Below, one piece after another: positions 60,882-64,000 of a stretch of DNA of 64,000 bases. Source of the stretch: Enterovibrio norvegicus_B. GTDB taxonomy: Bacteria > Pseudomonadota > Gammaproteobacteria > Enterobacterales > Vibrionaceae. Below the pieces are notes generated by a model. That model searched no databases, was not told the DNA's origin, and saw nothing but the letters and a program-made list of their open reading frames with translations. The stretch spans positions 1-64,000 of the forward strand of contig NZ_MDAG01000046.1 of the NCBI RefSeq assembly GCF_002876705.1, written 5' to 3'. The translations under genes and the position numbers were made by a program. The number at the start of each line of letters is the position of its first letter. The first letter of the stretch is position 1.

Positions 60882-62270
60882 ATGCATATACATATTTTAG
60901 GGATTTGTGGCACCTTCATGGGTGGCGCAGCCATCTTAGCCCGACAACTGGGCCATAAAGTCACAGGCTGTGACGCCAACGTGTACCCGCCAATGAGCAC
61001 ATTGCTTGAATCTCAAGGGATCGAGATCATTCAAGGTTACGATCCTGTCCAGCTTGATCCCGCGCCCGATCTTGTTGTTGTCGGTAATGCGATGAGCCGC
61101 GGTAATCCATGTGTCGAATATGTCCTCGATAAGAATCTGAATTACACGTCGGGTCCGCAGTGGCTGCTTGAATTTTTGCTTAAAGATCGTTGGGTGCTTG
61201 CCGTTGCGGGAACGCACGGCAAAACCACCACAGCGAGCATGTTAGCGTGGGTGCTGGAAGATTGCGGCTACCAGCCAGGTTTTTTGATTGGCGGTGTACC
61301 CGGTAATTTCGGTGTGTCAGCACGCTTGGGTGAAAGCATGTTCTTCGTGGTGGAAGCGGACGAGTATGACAGTGCCTTTTTCGATAAACGATCGAAGTTC
61401 GTTCACTACCACCCACGCACCTTGATTTTGAATAACTTAGAATTCGATCATGCTGACATTTTTGACGATCTTGCTGCGATAAAACGTCAATTCCACCATT
61501 TGGTGCGTACCGTTCCAAGTCTTGGTCGCATCATTGCCCCTGCAGAAGATGTGAACGTAAAAGACACCTTGGACATGGGATGCTGGAGCGAGCTTGAATT
61601 TGCCGGTGACGATGGCTTATGGAAAGCCGAGAAGCGTGTTGCTGATGGCAGTGAGTTTGATGTGTGGTTTGACGGCGAACGTGTTGGTACGGTCAAGTGG
61701 GACTTGATTGGCGATCATAACGTGAGCAACGCGCTAATGACCATTGCCGCCGCGCGACATGTGGGTGTCACGCCAGATTTGGCTTGTGAATCGCTCGGAT
61801 CTTTCATCAACACCAAACGCCGTCTTGAGCACAAAGGTGATTTCGCGGGCGTGACTGTGTATGACGATTTTGCGCATCACCCAACCGCCATCAAAACCAC
61901 ATTGGAAGGCTTGCGAGCGAAAGTGGGTGAGCGACGTATTCATGCGATCCTAGAACCAAGATCCAACACCATGAAGCTTGGCGTACATAAAGATGATATT
62001 GCCCCGTCTTTGGACAGTGCTGACACTGTGACGTTGTTCCAACCTGACCACATCAAATGGTCGGTGAAAGAGGTTGCTGATGCGTGTAAAGCGCCGTCTG
62101 AGTGCTTTGATGACATTGATGCTCTCGTCGCTTCCATTGCGACAAATGTGAATAGCGACGACGTGGTATTGGTCATGAGTAACGGTGGTTTTGGCGGTAT
62201 CCATGACAAACTTAAAGCAGCGTTAGAAAACAGAACTTCAAACCGTGACACGTTGGAGGCGCATGGTTAA
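60882..62270 (+). CDS. mpl: UDP-N-acetylmuramate:L-Ala-gamma-D-Glu-meso-Dap ligase Mpl
   Basis: A 462-residue Mur ligase for recycling of cell-wall tripeptide. Order: N-terminal Rossmann part (H-I-L-G-I-C-G-T-F-M-G-G-A-A), ATP loop G-T-H-G-K-T-T-T (about 111-118), central E-A-D-E-Y-D-S-A-F-F-D, and C-terminal D-D-F-A-H-H-P. Length is normal. Its end overlaps ubiX by 8 bases. Confidence 0.96.
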   Translation: MHIHILGICGTFMGGAAILARQLGHKVTGCDANVYPPMSTLLESQGIEIIQGYDPVQLDPAPDLVVVGNAMSRGNPCVEYVLDKNLNYTSGPQWLLEFLLKDRWVLAVAGTHGKTTTASMLAWVLEDCGYQPGFLIGGVPGNFGVSARLGESMFFVVEADEYDSAFFDKRSKFVHYHPRTLILNNLEFDHADIFDDLAAIKRQFHHLVRTVPSLGRIIAPAEDVNVKDTLDMGCWSELEFAGDDGLWKAEKRVADGSEFDVWFDGERVGTVKWDLIGDHNVSNALMTIAAARHVGVTPDLACESLGSFINTKRRLEHKGDFAGVTVYDDFAHHPTAIKTTLEGLRAKVGERRIHAILEPRSNTMKLGVHKDDIAPSLDSADTVTLFQPDHIKWSVKEVADACKAPSECFDDIDALVASIATNVNSDDVVLVMSNGGFGGIHDKLKAALENRTSNRDTLEAHG

Positions 62271-62895
62271 TTCGGCGAAAAACGACAAACGCATCACGCT
62301 GGCGTGGAGCGGAGCATCCGGCGCGCCTTACGGTATTCGCTTGTTGGAATGTTTGTTGGCAGCAGACTACGAGGTCTATCTGCTGATTTCATCTGCGGCG
62401 CGTGTCGTACTAGCAACGGAGCATGGTTTAAAGCTGCCATCAGGCCCTGATGCCGCAAAGGAGGCGCTGACAAAGCACCTTACGGTATCGACGGATAAGT
62501 TGAATGTGTGTGGCAAGGAGGATTGGTTTTCTCCTGTCGCGTCTGGCTCGGCTGCGCCAAAGCAGATGGTTGTGTGTCCATGCTCTGCGGGCTCACTTGC
62601 TGCGATTGCTCATGGTATGTCGGATAACTTGGCTGAACGTGCTGCGGATGTGGTGCTAAAAGAGCGAGGCCAATTGTTATTGGTTGTCCGTGAAACACCG
62701 TTTTCGACCTTGCATTTAGAAAACATGCTTAAGCTGTCAAAGATGGGTGTCACCATCATGCCGGCTGCGCCAGGGTTTTATCATCAACCTCAGACGATCG
62801 AAGATTTGGTCGATTTCATGGTTGCACGTATTTTGGATCATCTCGGTGTAGAGCAAGGCTTAGTGCCGCGCTGGGGATATGATCAACGGTCATGA
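62263..62895 (+). CDS. ubiX: Flavin prenyltransferase UbiX
   Basis: A 210-residue enzyme that makes prenylated FMN for UbiD-type decarboxylases in ubiquinone synthesis. The ATG at 62263 follows TTGGAGG; the GTG at 62245 lies before that site. The S-G-A-S-G-A-P-Y-G motif, the C-P-C-S-A-G-S-L-A segment and R-E-T-P-F match the family. A terminator follows. Confidence 0.95.
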   Translation: MVNSAKNDKRITLAWSGASGAPYGIRLLECLLAADYEVYLLISSAARVVLATEHGLKLPSGPDAAKEALTKHLTVSTDKLNVCGKEDWFSPVASGSAAPKQMVVCPCSAGSLAAIAHGMSDNLAERAADVVLKERGQLLLVVRETPFSTLHLENMLKLSKMGVTIMPAAPGFYHQPQTIEDLVDFMVARILDHLGVEQGLVPRWGYDQRS

Positions 62896-62918
62896 GAGTG
62901 ATTGATCGTTTTCCAAAT

Positions 62919-62949
62919 AAAAAGGGACGGTAGATACCGTCCCTTTTTT
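62919..62949. terminator. Bidirectional terminator between ubiX and uspA
   Basis: AAAGGGACGGTA (62921-62932) pairs with TACCGTCCCTTT (62935-62946), with a T run after it and an A run before it. Confidence 0.85.
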
Positions 62950-62971
62950 CATGCTAGTGATACCAAAGTCA

Positions 62972-63412
62972 TCAGTTTTGCTGAGGCTTCAAAATCAATA
63001 CGTTGACTTTAGATTGCTCAAGCACTTTGGTGGCAACAGAGCCGATAAGTAGCTTGTTGGCACGAGAGCGCTTGTGGCTTGGCATGACAATCAAATCACA
63101 GCCAAGACGCTCTGCTGATTTCACGATCACTTTATAAGGCTTGCCTTCTGATACAGAGTAATCGTAGGCAATGCCTTCAGGGATCATACGCTTGGCAAAT
63201 GCTTTAAGGCTGGATTGAACATCTTGCTTCATTTTGAGCGCAGCATCTTCGGGAAAGTATGATGCGACCATGGAGTTATGAATACCGGGCAATGCGGTCA
63301 GTAAGTGCAAGGTTGCCCCTGTTTGTCCTGCTAACCAAACGGCATGCTCAACGGCTTTGTCACCGAAGTGCTCATCATTCAAATCGACCGGGACCAGAAT
63401 GTGCTTATACAT
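62972..63412 (-). CDS. Universal stress protein, UspA family
   Basis: A 146-residue single-domain USP with K-H-I-L-V-P-V-D-L at the start. The A-N-K-L-L-I-G-S-V-A-T-K-V-L segment corresponds to the ATP-binding G-x-x-x-x-x-G-S-x-A motif, with Ala replacing the first Gly. It follows a TRAP transporter gene on the same strand, a frequent pairing (as TeaD with TeaABC) in which the USP modulates the transporter. Confidence 0.92.
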   Translation of the reverse strand: MYKHILVPVDLNDEHFGDKAVEHAVWLAGQTGATLHLLTALPGIHNSMVASYFPEDAALKMKQDVQSSLKAFAKRMIPEGIAYDYSVSEGKPYKVIVKSAERLGCDLIVMPSHKRSRANKLLIGSVATKVLEQSKVNVLILKPQQN

Positions 63413-63439
63413 GGATTACACTCTCTTCGTTAAAGTAAT

Positions 63440-63464
63440 CCGGCGGGGCGCAAGGCCCCGACCG
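63440..63464 (-). terminator. Hairpin between the TRAP gene and uspA
   Basis: CGGGGC (63444-63449) pairs with GCCCCG (63455-63460). No good T run follows, so it may be a weak terminator or a processing site between operon genes. Confidence 0.35.
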
Positions 63465-63467
63465 TTG

Positions 63468-64000
63468 TTATGCCGTTTGCTTCAGGCGGCGACGTTGATT
63501 CCACGCCAAACCAGCCAGTAGCAATAAAGTTGGTACAAATACCCATTCTTTCATCGGACGTTCAGCCGGTGTGCTGACTTGAACCACTTCCCAATCAAAA
63601 TCGATACCTGCTTTCTCTGCAGGGCTACCGAACTGAATCATGTCGATGTACTTGCCGCCGTCCTCGTCACGTAGCTCTAAACCCGTCGACAAGACGCGCG
63701 CCAAGCCTTCTGCTTTTGCGGTATCAACAGGTAGGTGCACGTGCTTAGTGACGATGTTGCCGTCGATATTCTCGCCCTTCACTTGAATGTTCAGGGTTTG
63801 GCCATCGGGCAATGTTTCCGCCACTTTGATGATTTCTGTGCCCGCGTAGTCGTTGGTTGGTGCGTAAAGCTCATCCCAGAAGAACCCTGGACGGAACAGT
63901 GCGAACGTGATCAACAGCATGGCGACGGTTTCATACCATTTGTTCTTCGTCAGCCACCAACCTTGTGTGGCAGCAGAGAACACCAACATGGCGACGACCG
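63468..64000 (-). CDS. TRAP transporter fused permease, C-terminal part (cut by window end)
   Basis: Only about 177 codons of the 3' end are inside the window; the frame stays open to the right edge. It contains two hydrophobic segments, a soluble stretch with a PDZ-like piece (I-Q-F-G-S-P-A-E-K-A-G-I) and a last transmembrane helix (about 25 residues from the end). This matches the DUF3394 C-terminal domain of 4TM/12TM TRAP permeases, which import organic acids. The substrate cannot be told from this part. Confidence 0.82.
   Translation of the reverse strand, partial: VVAMLVFSAATQGWWLTKNKWYETVAMLLITFALFRPGFFWDELYAPTNDYAGTEIIKVAETLPDGQTLNIQVKGENIDGNIVTKHVHLPVDTAKAEGLARVLSTGLELRDEDGGKYIDMIQFGSPAEKAGIDFDWEVVQVSTPAERPMKEWVFVPTLLLLAGLAWNQRRRLKQTA

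Noticed and set aside
1..64000. CRISPR arrays, rRNA, tRNA or insertion sequences
   Set aside because: No spaced direct repeats, no clover-leaf or rRNA-like stretches and no transposase gene were found; the short 7-base arrays have no spacers.

Overview
The window looks like chromosomal DNA of a marine gammaproteobacterium of the Vibrionaceae, probably near Enterovibrio, Grimontia or Photobacterium. This rests on gene order and family content: dusA-pspG followed by a TIGR04219-type outer membrane protein, fklB-oapA, cysG-cysD-cysN-SLC13-cysC, ytfJ/ytfK-msrA-tamA-tamB-fbp-mpl-ubiX, and a TIGR03899 protein. The genus is an inference. No rRNA, tRNA or CRISPR array was seen.

Layout. 1-1.6 kb: the end of an integrated element, with a frameshifted BRCT-domain remnant and a tyrosine recombinase facing away from dusA. 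1.5-3.8 kb: dusA, pspG with a sigma-54 promoter, and an outer membrane protein. 3.9-26.6 kb: the first part of a large PQQ (pyrroloquinoline quinone) alcohol-oxidation locus. It holds a four-gene ABC/beta-propeller set on the minus strand, cytochrome c550 (pedF), a MoxJ-like binding protein, an ExaA-type quinoprotein dehydrogenase, aldehyde dehydrogenase, a NosR-like flavin/Fe-S membrane protein, pqqABCDE, an M16 peptidase resembling PreP, and a LuxR-type regulator divergent from a FIST sensor plus hybrid kinase. 26.9-31.2 kb: cysJIH. 31.2-38.7 kb: the second part of the PQQ locus, all on the minus strand: rhodanese-like CxxxCW protein, SoxH-like hydrolase, SoxYZ-like carrier, XoxF-type dehydrogenase, pseudoazurin, a small secreted Cys protein, a XoxJ-like binding protein with an acidic tail, and a secreted DUF3280/2380-like protein. 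A LysR regulator diverges from it. 39.8-64 kb: conserved backbone with fklB, oapA, elaA-like, cpdB, the sulfate-activation operon, a TIGR03899 gene, a 29-residue membrane peptide, ytfJ, ytfK, msrA, tamAB, fbp, mpl, ubiX, uspA and the end of a TRAP transporter gene.

How the parts fit. Both quinoprotein dehydrogenases carry the extra Asp two residues after the catalytic Asp that marks lanthanide-type enzymes. The likely flow is alcohol to aldehyde in the periplasm (ExaA-like and XoxF-like), electrons to cytochrome c550 or pseudoazurin, and aldehyde to acid by the NAD-dependent dehydrogenase. PQQ is made by pqqABCDE, with the M16 peptidase as candidate for PqqA processing. The FIST protein, hybrid kinase and LuxR regulator are the candidate control circuit. 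A 16-bp motif (15/16 identical) lies at nearly the same distance upstream of two genes of this locus. The most unusual points are the two-part PQQ locus flanking cysJIH, XoxF paired with a copper protein rather than a cytochrome, the PreP-like peptidase, and heptanucleotide tandem repeats just after each dehydrogenase gene.
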